64,000 nucleotides of DNA from Palleniella intestinalis (GCF_013166595.1 NZ_JABKKG010000004.1:310001-374000); one strand, 5' to 3'; shown: positions 34,784 through 44,611, numbered from the stretch's first letter. Numbers and translations are program-made. The notes: generated by a model from the sequence alone, not told the origin.

Positions 34784-36229
34784 TTATCGCCAGCTGAATG
34801 TGGTGATATGACCTTTCCAGATGTGTCCGGTGCCTCCGCAGATTATCCAGAAATGGCTGCCGTCATTGATCAATGCAGCAGAGTTGGCATATGTGGAGAA
34901 GCCCTTTGGCAGATACATCTGTGTGTCGCCACAGTTTTCCCGCCAGTTCTTGCCGTTGTCAGGTGAGAAATATATGTTCTCGTAAGGCTTGTTGTTCTTG
35001 GCACCCTCGCTTCCTTCTTCCAGGTTAAGCCTCTTGCCTCCGATGAGCAGCGCGCCTGTTCCGTAGGTCGTGATGCTTGCGTTCTCGAGTGCAGGAGTCA
35101 GGTGCTTGCTTGTGTTGTCAGGAATCTGGTATGCCCATTTCTGGCTTCTTTCCGTATTGCTGTTGTCGATAATCTTCACCCATGATGTCATGATTGAGTC
35201 TGTCTCGTTATTGCCGATGAGCGTAACTCTTTCCATTTCAGGGTTTGTGATAATCTTTGTTGTGTAGCCCTGTATGTCCTTTGTCGGGTAAATGTTGTCA
35301 GGGTCGGCAATTTTGCCCTTGCTCTTGTCGTCAGGGTCAAGCTTCAGAGTCTCTTTCCTGACAGTCTTGTCATTGAGGTTAAGGGTGATAATCTCAGCTT
35401 TGTTGCCCATGGAATAGAGTTCGGAAGATGACGCTGTGATGAGCTGTCGCATGTCTGCGTTTGTCGTTTCTGTGATCCAGTTCTCACCATCCTCGGAGGA
35501 AAGCACTGTGCCGTTGCTCATAAGGGCGAAGCCTTTTGTGCTGTTTGTTGCCATGGAGACAGGGAATTCGGAGTTAATCCGCAGTTCCTGCCATGCCTGT
35601 CCGTCGTTGTTGTTGGCGGCATAAGCCTTCTGAGTGCCGTTCTCTGTGCCATAAACGATTATTTTCTTGCCAATGCGTGTGCCACGGATGTTTGCCAGCT
35701 TTGATATGTTTGCATCATATCCCTTGTCTTCCCAATAGAGAGAGTCAGCCCCTTCGGTGTGGACGAGGACTGTGACAGTATAGTCTTTGAACCATGAGCC
35801 GTCGTTGGCAACGACTCTGAGGATGCGTGGCTTTGAGAGGTCGACTGTGTCTGCGGAGGAGAACTCTGTGTACTGGTCGTCGTCAAGGTTCTTCCATCCC
35901 ATGTATCCTGAGTTCTTGACAGTGATGTTTGCGAGACTCTTTTCGATGTGGGTGTTGGAGAGGATGGAGTCGGTGTTATAGATTCTGTTCTGTGAATTGT
36001 CGATATGGAAAGGGTAGTTGATGTACGACAGTGTCTCGACATAGGAAGAATCCTGTGTCGGGTCGGTTTTCTTTTTTGTGTAGACAGTGTGGCTGATGTT
36101 GCCGAGTGAGAATGCTGTCACAGCGACATCGTCATAGTAGGTTATCTCAACATTGTTGTCATCGATGCATGAGGACAGCATCGCCACTGCTGTGATGATG
36201 ATGGCCGCTATGGAATGTTTGTTGCTCAT
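34784..36229 (-). CDS. DUF6242-like surface lipoprotein
   Basis: A 481-aa lipoprotein. The signal ends at a lipobox Cys in AVAMLSSCIDDNN (about Cys17-20). The body has repeated short motifs of a beta-propeller or jelly-roll type: GQAWQELRINSEFPVSM, SSEDGENWITETTN and FSPDNGKNWRENCGD (sequence like BNR/sialidase-type repeats). The frame opens 52 residues earlier at 36385, but that part is not signal-like, so MSNKHS at 36229 is used. It resembles Bacteroidales lipoproteins of the DUF6242 kind. Its role is unknown. Confidence 0.65.
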   Translation of the reverse strand: MSNKHSIAAIIITAVAMLSSCIDDNNVEITYYDDVAVTAFSLGNISHTVYTKKKTDPTQDSSYVETLSYINYPFHIDNSQNRIYNTDSILSNTHIEKSLANITVKNSGYMGWKNLDDDQYTEFSSADTVDLSKPRILRVVANDGSWFKDYTVTVLVHTEGADSLYWEDKGYDANISKLANIRGTRIGKKIIVYGTENGTQKAYAANNNDGQAWQELRINSEFPVSMATNSTKGFALMSNGTVLSSEDGENWITETTNADMRQLITASSSELYSMGNKAEIITLNLNDKTVRKETLKLDPDDKSKGKIADPDNIYPTKDIQGYTTKIITNPEMERVTLIGNNETDSIMTSWVKIIDNSNTERSQKWAYQIPDNTSKHLTPALENASITTYGTGALLIGGKRLNLEEGSEGAKNNKPYENIYFSPDNGKNWRENCGDTQMYLPKGFSTYANSAALINDGSHFWIICGGTGHIWKGHITTFSWR

Positions 36230-36346
36230 ATTCTGTTTTGTGGATGTGTTACGGGGTGTTTCCGGGAACTTTTGTTTATGTAAGTTATCATTTGTGGGAA
36301 TAGGAGAAACTGCCCGGAGTTTTCCGGGTATCAACCTAATTCTTTG

Positions 36347-36354
36347 CAAAATTA
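36347..36354 (-). promoter_or_regulatory. Promoter -7 box of the DUF6242-like gene
   Basis: Minus-strand TAATTTTG, about 118 bp before the lipoprotein start. A small CCCGGA-TCCGGG hairpin lies in the leader (36313-36328). Confidence 0.45.
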
Positions 36355-36529
36355 ATTTAAATATTCGGAAAACCGCACTTTTCACATCTTTAATTATCGA
36401 AATTATATATTATTACCACCTTTTTTAAGGTCTTTTGACTAAACAATGTGGCATTTCGGTGCTGTTTGGCAGTGTTGTTTCCATTGATTATTAATGACTT
36501 CATGTTGTTCCTTTGCTGTGCGTGGCGCA

Positions 36530-36645
36530 TTCCTGCCGATTGCATGCTCCGGCGGCCGGGGCAGGCGTGCGGTGCGAGCGCTGCCGCTTTTGGCTGCCGG
36601 GCCGCCGTCCGCCGCTGTGGGAGGAATGCGGCGAAATGCTATGTT
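36530..36645. other. GC-rich block in a gene-free stretch
   Basis: About 115 bp of very high GC content (CGGCGGCCGGGGCAGGCG and CCGGGCCGCCGTCCGCCGC) in a window that is otherwise near 50% GC. It is between the DUF6242-like gene and the susCD operon. Frames across it give only low-complexity Ala/Pro/Arg peptides. A structured RNA or a conserved genus-specific repeat is possible. Confidence 0.6.
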
Positions 36646-36763
36646 TGTTTTTTTGCCGTATATACGCATAAAAAAACAACGACCAGCATAATCACTTATA
36701 CTGGGCGCTGTCAAGACGTGATTGAAATCACAGTCTTACTAATAACATAATCTTTTACCTTAA

Positions 36764-36792
36764 AAAATCTATCAAACTAACTAACCTAAATG
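36764..36792 (+). other. Stray copy of a SusC-type leader
   Basis: ATCTATCAAACTAACTAACC ends in an ATG at 36790. The leader before the real susC (minus strand, 42462-42500) reads ATCTATCAAACAACTAAC before its ATG. Here the following frame has no SusC similarity and stops after about 46 codons. Confidence 0.5.
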
Positions 36793-36816
36793 AATGCATT
36801 TATCCCAAATGCGATG

Positions 36817-36925
36817 CAAAGGTATAACTTTTTTCTGATTGTGTGCGTACACAATAAACTGTTTTTTTTATTTTCGGTGGATAAATTGACCAATGTTAAG
36901 CAACCCCACTGTGCACGTACACAAT
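36817..36925. promoter_or_regulatory. Promoter with paired LacI-type palindromes
   Basis: A minus-strand TACCTTTG box (36824-36817) has ATTGTGTGCGTACACAAT at 36838-36855 just upstream and a second copy, ACTGTGCACGTACACAAT, at 36908-36925. Both have a central CG, as in LacI-family operators, and lie 70 bp apart. No gene starts within 550 bp downstream on that strand. Confidence 0.6.
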
Positions 36926-37048
36926 AAGGGGTTTGGGTGTATTTTATACAAGAAAAATAGGGCAAATTATGTCTTTTGATTTATGATAGGTGAAATCCGG
37001 TAGGAGGGTGGTTGAGGGATGATAAATCAGCATGTTTCAGGCACTCTT

Positions 37049-37158
37049 GCGAAAGGTAACACTTCACGTTGCAAAAGGTAACACTTGACATGGTGAAAGG
37101 TATCACTTTGCATGGTCAAGTGTTACCTTTTGTTTTGCCGGCAATATCGTTACCTTTC
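37049..37158. repeat. 22-bp-period palindromic tandem array (copy 4)
   Basis: Five 22-bp units (37049, 37071, 37093, 37115, 37137). Units 1-3 carry AAAGGTAACACTT or AAAGGTATCACTTT; units 4-5 carry the inverted GTTACCTTT. It lies 164 bp 3' of the susD stop. Confidence 0.88.
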
Positions 37159-37322
37159 ATGCAAAGGATTTGCCGTCCTGCTGTTATTGGAAAGGTTGGT
37201 TTTGCGGACGGCATTGATATTTAAAAAAATGACTCCACCACTCTCTCCTTTGTAAAAAGAAGATCGTGACGGAGTCTCAACTTATTTATGCAAAAGTTTT
37301 GTCTGTAAAAGAAAACAAGAGT

Positions 37323-39278
37323 TTAGTAACCATTGTTTCCATATTCGTCAGCATTGTCTATCTGGCTGAGGAAATCATAAGAAATAGGACGGAGATAGTG
37401 CTTCTTCTCAAAAGACCTTGCCGCACGCGGATTATACTTGGCCAGGCGGGCCTCAAAAGCCTTGTGGCGCTTCAGCAATGCCCAGCGGCTGTACTCTCCG
37501 CATAGTTCACGGGCGTATTCGTCAAACACATCCTCTTCGGTAGCTTTTGTCAGCTTCATGTGAGTCTCATAGTCTGCTGCGTTGCGGCAGGCACGCTTGC
37601 GCAGGACGTTCAGGTGCTTTGCTGCTGCCACCTCATCGCCAAGCATCTGATTGGCTTCAGCGGCAATCAGATAAACTTCAGCCATGCGCATAATCATTAT
37701 GTCTCCGCACTTATACTGAAGGTTGCTGCCGTTGAAAGCGCCGTCGAAGTTCCAGTTGTACTTGGTGAAGGCCGGGTACATCTGGTAAAGGTTTGTGCCA
37801 CCGGCATCGAAACTTGCTTCCTTGTACTTGCCTTCTGCATCGAAAAGGTCGTCGATGTTCACGGTCACGTATGCACGCTTAGCCTTCTCCGCTGCGGTCA
37901 GCGGTTCCTTGCTCAGGTAGATGATGAAGCGGTCCTCATCCTCTGCCAACGGGTAAGGATGGCTGTAGACATTCTTGACAGCCTCCAGTTTTGACACATC
38001 TCCGGAATGGTCACCCTTTGGCCATACCTTAGCAGGATACTGGTTGCCGGCACCATTTGACGTAGGGATTGCGGTAGCATCAACATAAGGATAGATGAAC
38101 TTTCCAGCGTGTTCCTGTGCGATTCCGTATTTCTCGCAAATTGCACTTGTCAGTTCAAGTTTCTTGCTGCCATAGGTTATTCCCCATCCTGACTGCTCCA
38201 TGGAGAATTCTCCGAAAGCTGTCATGAAGGAGTTCTCCCAACGTTTGTCGTACTTGGCGTCAAAACAGTCGATAAGGTATTTTGAAGGAGCAAGAATATT
38301 ATTGTTCACACGTCCAAGGTAATAGTTGGACTTGTCCTGTGTCTTATACAAGTCATTACACTTGTAAGGATTCGGTGACATAAACGAGAATATGTTAGTC
38401 TGCTTGCCCACCTTCATGGAAGCATCGTAAGGGTTGGGACCGGAGGCAACGAAAAGAGCCTCCTTGTTGTTACGGTTGTTTGTTTGTGCCCACACATCTG
38501 CAACGTCATCATAAAGTTCCGCCTTGTACTGTGCCGCATTTTTGATAAGATGCTCCGCAACCTCCTTGGCACACTCCCAATAAGGCTTGCCGTTATCCTT
38601 CAAGCCCTCACCTGCTCCCTGTGCATAGATACGCGCCAGCAGGCCTAATGCCGTCTTCTTCGTACAGCGCGCATAGTTGTCGTCAACAGGGTCGACAGCA
38701 AGATTCTCTGCGGCATATTTCAAATCCTCCACTATCTGTCCGTAGATTTCTTCGATGGTGTTGCGCTGCGGGCGGTTGTTCACTTTGTCCGCTTCTTTAA
38801 GGTTGAGCGTAATAGGACCGTAGTGGGTTACAAGCACTGAATAATAGAATCCGCGCAGGCAGCGTGCCTCGGCAACCATCCTCTTTATCTTGTCAGGGTC
38901 GCCATCCTGAACCCGGTCTGCACGCTCTATTGCAGCGTTGCAGTTGTTGATCATCGAATAGGCATTGCGGAAGGTCACGTTAGGATACTGCACATTCGGC
39001 GCAAGCCCTTCATAATAATATACCTCCTGTGCCCATGTCTTGTTGTTGGCAGTAATCCAAAGGTCTGTACCGCCTTCGGCAAGGCTGAGGTACTCATAGT
39101 TGAACAGATAGCCGGAGAGAGCCTGATAGCAATATGACTGCATGCCTTTCCACCCCTCAAAAGTGCTCAGACGCTCGTTGGCATCGAGTGATGTCGGGTT
39201 ATATTCGTCAAGTGAACAAGCATGCAACGCAGCTGCCATGCAAGTTCCCATTATTATTTTATTAAATGTATTCTTCAT
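37323..39278 (-). CDS. susD: SusD/RagB family nutrient-binding lipoprotein
   Basis: A 651-aa outer-membrane lipoprotein that sits on the SusC barrel and binds the oligosaccharide or other ligand. The lipobox is MAAALHAC (Cys21), followed by SLDEYNPTS, the common SusD start. Conserved parts are CLRGFYYSVLVTHYGPITL (TPR region) and GDIMIMRMAEVYLIAAEANQ and LNVLRKRACRN near the end. It is 24 bp downstream of susC in one operon. No sugar-cleaving enzyme is next to it, so the ligand is not known. It is longer than typical SusD proteins (about 550 aa). Confidence 0.93.
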   Translation of the reverse strand: MKNTFNKIIMGTCMAAALHACSLDEYNPTSLDANERLSTFEGWKGMQSYCYQALSGYLFNYEYLSLAEGGTDLWITANNKTWAQEVYYYEGLAPNVQYPNVTFRNAYSMINNCNAAIERADRVQDGDPDKIKRMVAEARCLRGFYYSVLVTHYGPITLNLKEADKVNNRPQRNTIEEIYGQIVEDLKYAAENLAVDPVDDNYARCTKKTALGLLARIYAQGAGEGLKDNGKPYWECAKEVAEHLIKNAAQYKAELYDDVADVWAQTNNRNNKEALFVASGPNPYDASMKVGKQTNIFSFMSPNPYKCNDLYKTQDKSNYYLGRVNNNILAPSKYLIDCFDAKYDKRWENSFMTAFGEFSMEQSGWGITYGSKKLELTSAICEKYGIAQEHAGKFIYPYVDATAIPTSNGAGNQYPAKVWPKGDHSGDVSKLEAVKNVYSHPYPLAEDEDRFIIYLSKEPLTAAEKAKRAYVTVNIDDLFDAEGKYKEASFDAGGTNLYQMYPAFTKYNWNFDGAFNGSNLQYKCGDIMIMRMAEVYLIAAEANQMLGDEVAAAKHLNVLRKRACRNAADYETHMKLTKATEEDVFDEYARELCGEYSRWALLKRHKAFEARLAKYNPRAARSFEKKHYLRPISYDFLSQIDNADEYGNNGY

Positions 39279-39302
39279 TGTGTGATAACTTAAATAATGA
39301 AA

Positions 39303-42300
39303 TTAGAATGACAGGTTCACGCCAAACACCAGCTGTCTGGTCAGAGGATACTCCAGCGCACCGTTCATCTCAGGGTCGTAGTCCTTGATGAGATGGCTCT
39401 TTGCCACAACCAGCGGATTGGTAATAGTGCCATAGAAGCGGCATTTCTCTATACCTGCTTTCTTGACAAGATTCTTTGGCAGGGTATAGCCAAGAGTGAT
39501 GTTCTTAATCTTGAAGAAAGAACCGTCGACATAGGACAGAGCCGCACTGCCGACATAGTTGGTCAGGTTGCGTCCCGCATAGATTGCAGGGAAGTCGTTG
39601 GAAGGGTTGTCGACTGTCCAGTAGTTGAAATACTCAGGGAAGTTGCGCACGCCGCTCGGATCATAGCGCCCCAACATCGAGTAGTTGATCATCTGTCCCC
39701 AACGCATATACATGAATATGCTCAGGTCGAAGTTCTTATAGGTAATCTGGTTCTGGAAGCCCAACGTCCAGTCAGGAGAGTTGTGCCCAAGCACCTGATA
39801 ATCCTTGTTGCTGACAGTGTAGCGGTTGTCCTTGTCATAATACACACGTTCACCGTCCTCGCCAATCTTGAAGTAGCGCCCCTCGCTCTCGCGTTCCATG
39901 CCCGGCACATTGATTTTCAAGTCGCCCGGCTTTGCTCCGAACACAGCAGCGTCAGCCTCTTCGCCCAACTGCCATACACCATCGAGCTTGTAGTGGTAGA
40001 AAGAGTTTACAGGATGGTTCTTGGAAAGTGTATAGCCGGTGCTTCCGTTCTGTATGTTGTCGGAAGTTCCGTCGATAAGGGAGACAATCTTCTCCTTGTT
40101 GTATGTGAACGTCACAGTTGAGCTCCATTGGAAATCCTTTTTCACTATGTTGCGTGTGTTCAATGTCATTTCCATACCTGTGTTCTTTGTCTCACAAATG
40201 TTCTGGTTCATGTAATAGTACTCGGTGGCACTGAATCCGCCATTGGTGATAGGCAGATTGCGTGACCAGATGACACCATCGGTCTTTGTGATATAGAAAT
40301 CACCCGTGAAGTTGATTCGTCCTCTCAGGAAAGATGCGTCTACACCGATATTTGTATTGTAGGATTTCTCCCAGGTCAAATCAGGGTTGGTATAGTTCTT
40401 CGAGAATGTGTAAGCATTGATAAGGCTGCCACCCAAAGCCATTCCCTTAAAGTCAAGGCTTGAGATTGAGGTGTAAGGGCTTATGGAAGCTGTGCCTGTC
40501 ACACCGTAGCCGACGCGCAGCTTGAGGTTGTCCAGCCAACCCTGTGCTGACTCCATGAACTTCTCATCACTGATACGCCAACCCAAAGAGAATGCAGGGA
40601 ACGTGTCCCAGCGGTTGCCGTCCATAAGGCGGGAAGAGCCGTCATGGCGCACGGAAGCCGAGAACAGATACTTGCCCATGTAAGAATAGTTGACACGGCC
40701 TACAAAACCCAAAGCCTTGGACATCGTATACTCTGAAGAGTTTGTGGAGAATTGGGAGCCGGCATCCATGTTATGCCACAGGAACTTGTTGCTCTCTATG
40801 TTTGTCTGCTTCATGTAAGAGTAGTCGTATTGGTTGTCCTCCCACGACACAACACCGGTCAGAGTGATGTCATGCTTGTCCCGGATGTTGAAATTATATG
40901 TGAGGATGTTCTCCCATTTGTAATTAAGGTTTCGCTTGTTTGTGATTGTAGCATACACATTATCGTTTGTGCCTACGGAAGAAGAACCGCTCTGGTAATA
41001 GTACTGGTATGAGCCTTCACCTTGGAAATAGTTGTTGCGCATGTACTCCAAAGAGACACCCATACGGGAAATCAGTGAAAGCCCCTTCATAGGATTCACC
41101 TCGATGTACGGATTGAAATATACCTTGAAGTTTTGGTCCTGATTCTTGTATGTGCCACCCTCAGAGTTCAGCAGCAGGTTGGTGAACGTGCTGCCATGGC
41201 ATGGGTTGACAATCAGCTTGCCGTTCTCGTCACGGAGCTTGCCCAAAGGCTCTCCGGCCATGGCTGTCTCCAGCTTTGCGAAAGCTTTGTTGCGGTGCAC
41301 ATAGGACCCTTGGAGGTTTGCGCCTATTTTCAACCAGTTCTTTACCTTATGGTCAATGCGCATGTTCGTGGAGTAGACTTTGTAGTTGTCATTCTTGTAC
41401 TGACCGTTCTCGTCCGAGAAGTTCATGGACAAGTAGCCCTTTGTCTTCTCTGTGCCGCCGGATACGGACAAGGAATAGTTCTGTGTGTAACCGTTCTGCA
41501 TAAGTTCATCCACCCAATCGATGTATTCACCGTTGAGATGTGACCGGTAGGCATCTTCCGATGGGAACACTTTTCGGTCATCAGCCTCCGATGTCCAGTT
41601 ACCTGTAGCCTTGTTAGCCTCACGCAGTCCCTGAAGGTAGGATTCTCCGCTGCGCATCTTCGGAGTCTTTGACCATCCGTTGAATCCTGCGAAGGCGTTG
41701 AAATTCACATTCAGCTTTCCTTCCTTGCCGCTCTTTGTGGTGATGATGACAACACCATTGGCACCGCTGGCACCATAGACAGCCGTAGAGGATGCGTCTT
41801 TCAATATTTCAATAGATGCAATGTCGTTCGGGTTGAGAGTGGAGTAATCGCCCGGCATGCCATCGATGATGAAAGTCGGATTGCCATCCGCAGAGAATGA
41901 ACGTGTGCCACGCAGCTGCATAGTCACGCCCTCACCCGGCTGGCCGGAAGCACGAGTGATGTCCAGACCTGCCACCTTGCCCTGCAATGCTTCCATAGGG
42001 TTGCTTCCCGGATTCTTTGTGATTTCCTCACTCTTGACCGATACGATTGCACCGGTAAGGTCACGCTTTTTCTGCGTACCGTAACCGATGACCACAACCT
42101 CGTCCATCACCTTGGAGTCGGAAGCCATTTGGACCTTCATTCCGTTAGATGCCTTTACCGTCTGGGTTGTATATCCCACATAGGAGAACTCCAAAACCGC
42201 TCCCTTGGGAGCATTCAGTGAGAAATTGCCGTCGATGTCGGTAATGGTGGCTGCCTGCGAGTTCTTCACCTTGATAGTGACGCCTATCATAGGCTCCCCC

Positions 42301-42461
42301 GTTTCGTCAACAACAGTTCCCGTGATAGCATTCTGCCGGGTTTGCACAAATGTGTGTGTTCTTGTATCGGCAAAGACCGATACCGGATTCACAGTTGCTG
42401 CAAAGCCAGCCAACAACATCGCCGTCATGGCTCTGTTGACCAAAGCTTTGTTTTTTTGCAT
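39303..42461 (-). CDS. susC: SusC/RagA family TonB-linked outer membrane transporter
   Basis: A 1052-aa TonB-dependent receptor. After the signal region the CarboxypepD_reg-like domain is ITGTVVDETGEPMIGVTIKV to about residue 115. The TonB-box region DEVVVIGYGTQKKRDLTGAI and the plug (NPMEALQGKVAGLDITRASG) follow, with the SusC signature GVVIITTKSGKEG at about 248-260. The 22-strand barrel ends in FGVNLSF. It forms the SusCD pair with the gene 24 bp downstream. An operator-like palindrome lies at its promoter (42524-42540). A conserved leader (ATCTATCAAACAACTAAC) directly precedes the ATG. Confidence 0.95.
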   Translation of the reverse strand: MQKNKALVNRAMTAMLLAGFAATVNPVSVFADTRTHTFVQTRQNAITGTVVDETGEPMIGVTIKVKNSQAATITDIDGNFSLNAPKGAVLEFSYVGYTTQTVKASNGMKVQMASDSKVMDEVVVIGYGTQKKRDLTGAIVSVKSEEITKNPGSNPMEALQGKVAGLDITRASGQPGEGVTMQLRGTRSFSADGNPTFIIDGMPGDYSTLNPNDIASIEILKDASSTAVYGASGANGVVIITTKSGKEGKLNVNFNAFAGFNGWSKTPKMRSGESYLQGLREANKATGNWTSEADDRKVFPSEDAYRSHLNGEYIDWVDELMQNGYTQNYSLSVSGGTEKTKGYLSMNFSDENGQYKNDNYKVYSTNMRIDHKVKNWLKIGANLQGSYVHRNKAFAKLETAMAGEPLGKLRDENGKLIVNPCHGSTFTNLLLNSEGGTYKNQDQNFKVYFNPYIEVNPMKGLSLISRMGVSLEYMRNNYFQGEGSYQYYYQSGSSSVGTNDNVYATITNKRNLNYKWENILTYNFNIRDKHDITLTGVVSWEDNQYDYSYMKQTNIESNKFLWHNMDAGSQFSTNSSEYTMSKALGFVGRVNYSYMGKYLFSASVRHDGSSRLMDGNRWDTFPAFSLGWRISDEKFMESAQGWLDNLKLRVGYGVTGTASISPYTSISSLDFKGMALGGSLINAYTFSKNYTNPDLTWEKSYNTNIGVDASFLRGRINFTGDFYITKTDGVIWSRNLPITNGGFSATEYYYMNQNICETKNTGMEMTLNTRNIVKKDFQWSSTVTFTYNKEKIVSLIDGTSDNIQNGSTGYTLSKNHPVNSFYHYKLDGVWQLGEEADAAVFGAKPGDLKINVPGMERESEGRYFKIGEDGERVYYDKDNRYTVSNKDYQVLGHNSPDWTLGFQNQITYKNFDLSIFMYMRWGQMINYSMLGRYDPSGVRNFPEYFNYWTVDNPSNDFPAIYAGRNLTNYVGSAALSYVDGSFFKIKNITLGYTLPKNLVKKAGIEKCRFYGTITNPLVVAKSHLIKDYDPEMNGALEYPLTRQLVFGVNLSF

Positions 42462-42515
42462 GATTTTAAGTTAGTTGTTTGATAGATTTATTTACATTTG
42501 TCTGTTAGGACGGTG

Positions 42516-42583
42516 CAAAAGTAATACATTTGAAATGTATTTTAATTAATCAGGAATCCTATTTAACACATTTTACCCCCCCC
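42516..42583 (-). promoter_or_regulatory. susCD promoter with palindrome and C8 tract
   Basis: Minus-strand TACTTTTG (42523-42516) is the -7 box, 55 bp before susC. ATACATTTGAAATGTAT (42524-42540), a perfect palindrome around one base, overlaps the -33 zone. Farther upstream eight C in a row (42576-42583) could vary by slippage. No other gene fills 42462-42836. Confidence 0.6.
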
Positions 42584-42690
42584 TGTTAGTTTTAGGTTTT
42601 CTTAACATATTGTATAGCCCTTTCTCTCTAAATGGTGCAAAAATGCTTTTTCTAATTTGGTGTGATATTTTCTAATGGATTTATTTGATG

Positions 42691-42737
42691 GGGATATAAA
42701 AACAAAACAGTCCGGCTTCCATGCGGAAGTCGGACTG
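42691..42737 (-). terminator. Rho-independent terminator of pckA
   Basis: CAGTCCGGCTTCC (42708-42720) pairs with GGAAGTCGGACTG (42725-42737) over a 4-nt loop. In the minus direction the stem is followed by a T-rich run (42691-42707). Confidence 0.85.
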
Positions 42738-42836
42738 AGATTATAGGGTAAGGTGGCAATAGTCTTGTTCACCTTTCCCCTCTTGCGTGCAGGGCTGAAT
42801 CCTTGTTGTAGGACATCCTGTCCGCAGATGTGCTGT

Positions 42837-44438
42837 TTAGAGCTGTGGGCCGGCAGCGACAAGAGCCTTGCCTGCCTCGTTTGTTGTGTACTTCGCGAAG
42901 TTCTTGATGAAGCGTCCAGCGAGGTCCTTAGCCTTCTCTTCCCACTCAGCTGCGTCAGCGTATGTGTCGCGTGGGTCAAGGATTGCAGGGTTAACGTTAG
43001 GAAGCGCTGTTGGAACCTCGAAGTCGAACATAGGAATCTTCTTAGTCTCAGCCTCGAGGATAGAGCCGTCGAGGATAGCGTCGATGATACCACGTGTGTC
43101 AGGAATAGAGATACGCTTGCCTGTACCGTTCCAGCCAGTGTTTACGAGGTATGCCTTAGCGCCTGACTTCTGCATCTTCTTCACGAGTTCCTCAGCGTAC
43201 TTTGTTGGGTGGAGCTCAAGGAATGCCTGGCCGAAGCAAGCAGAGAATGTAGGAGTTGGCTCTGTGATGCCACGCTCTGTACCTGCGAGCTTAGCTGTGA
43301 ATCCTGAGAGGAAGTAGTACTGAGTCTGCTCAGGTGTGAGGATAGATACCGGAGGGAGCACACCGAATGCGTCTGCAGAAAGGAAGATAACGTTCTTGGC
43401 TGCAGGTGCAGATGAGCCCGGCTGGATGTTGTTGATGTGGTCGATTGGGTAAGAGACACGTGTGTTCTCTGTCACAGACTTGTCGTTGAAGTCGATTGTG
43501 CCGTCCTCAGCAACAGTCACGTTCTCGAGGAGAGCGTTGCGCTTGATAGCACCGTAGATGTCCGGCTCGTTCTCCTTAGAGAGGTTGATGACCTTTGCAT
43601 AGCAGCCACCCTCGAAGTTGAAGACGCCGTTGTCGTCCCATCCGTGCTCGTCATCACCGATAAGGCGACGCTTAGGGTCTGTAGAAAGAGTAGTCTTGCC
43701 TGTGCCGGAGAGACCGAAGAAGATAGCTGTGTTCTCACCGTTCATGTCGCAGTTAGCAGAGCAGTGCATAGAAGCGATGCCCTTGAGTGGGAGGAAGTAG
43801 TTCATCATTGAGAACATGCCCTTCTTCATCTCACCGCCGTACCATGTGTTGATGATAACCTGCTCCTTGCTTGTTGTGTTGAATGCCACGCAAGTCTCAG
43901 AGTTGAGTCCGAGTTCCTTGTAGTTCTCTACCTTTGCCTTTGATGCGTTGTAGACAACGAAGTCAGGTGTGAACTCAGCAAGCTCCTCAGCTGTAGGCTT
44001 GATGAACATGTTTGTTACGAAGTGTGCCTGCCATGCAACCTCAACGATGAAGCGCACTGCCATGCGTGTGTCCTTGTTGGCACCGCAGAATGCGTCAACT
44101 ACATAGAGGTTCTTGTCGCAGAGCTCCTTCTTGGCGATTTCCTTGACCTGAGCCCATACTTCCTCAGACATTGGGTGGTTGTCGTTCTTGTACTCCTCTG
44201 TTGTCCACCATACTGTGTCCTTGGAATTCTCGTCCATGACGATGTACTTGTCCTTAGGTGAACGACCGGTGTAGATACCTGTCATGACGTTCACTGCGCC
44301 AAGCTCTGTGTCCTTACCTACCTCGTAACCTTCGAGACCTGCCTTTGTCTCTTCCTCGAACAACTGCTCGTAGGAAGGGTTGTGGGCAATCACTGTTGAG
44401 CCGGTGATGCCGTACTGAGTCAAATCCAAATTTGCCAT
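42837..44438 (-). CDS. pckA: Phosphoenolpyruvate carboxykinase (ATP)
   Basis: A 533-aa cytosolic enzyme that interconverts oxaloacetate and PEP with ATP/ADP. In Bacteroidales it mainly fixes CO2 onto PEP in the path to succinate. The P-loop is [12 protein letters not shown] (about 246-257), with [16 protein letters not shown] and [15 protein letters not shown] before it, all typical of the ATP-type. The ATG at 44438 gives [11 protein letters not shown]; the frame continues 54 bp upstream without a match. It is a stand-alone unit with its own promoter and terminator. Confidence 0.97.
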   Translation of the reverse strand: MANLDLTQYGITGSTVIAHNPSYEQLFEEETKAGLEGYEVGKDTELGAVNVMTGIYTGRSPKDKYIVMDENSKDTVWWTTEEYKNDNHPMSEEVWAQVKEIAKKELCDKNLYVVDAFCGANKDTRMAVRFIVEVAWQAHFVTNMFIKPTAEELAEFTPDFVVYNASKAKVENYKELGLNSETCVAFNTTSKEQVIINTWYGGEMKKGMFSMMNYFLPLKGIASMHCSANCDMNGENTAIFFGLSGTGKTTLSTDPKRRLIGDDEHGWDDNGVFNFEGGCYAKVINLSKENEPDIYGAIKRNALLENVTVAEDGTIDFNDKSVTENTRVSYPIDHINNIQPGSSAPAAKNVIFLSADAFGVLPPVSILTPEQTQYYFLSGFTAKLAGTERGITEPTPTFSACFGQAFLELHPTKYAEELVKKMQKSGAKAYLVNTGWNGTGKRISIPDTRGIIDAILDGSILEAETKKIPMFDFEVPTALPNVNPAILDPRDTYADAAEWEEKAKDLAGRFIKNFAKYTTNEAGKALVAAGPQL

Positions 44439-44550
44439 TGTTGTGTAATAATTTATTGGTTTGTAAAACTTTAACTTGTTTTTCCTGTTCACACGTATAG
44501 TCTACCATGCACTCCGTTGAAGGGCGTGGCAGAACGTGTCTATTTGAATG

Positions 44551-44581
44551 CAAAATTACGAAAAACTTGGAAATTATACAA
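44551..44581 (-). promoter_or_regulatory. pckA promoter
   Basis: Minus-strand TTG, about 20 nt, then TAATTTTG (44558-44551), giving a leader of about 105 nt. It is divergent from the upp promoter. Confidence 0.65.
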
Positions 44582-44611
44582 TACTTGGACTTTATTTTAA
44601 AATTATTTTGC

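Noticed and set aside
36439..36714. 91-aa minus-strand ORF over the GC-rich block
   Set aside because: The sequence is low-complexity (Ala, Pro, Arg) and explained by base composition. No start signal or family is visible.
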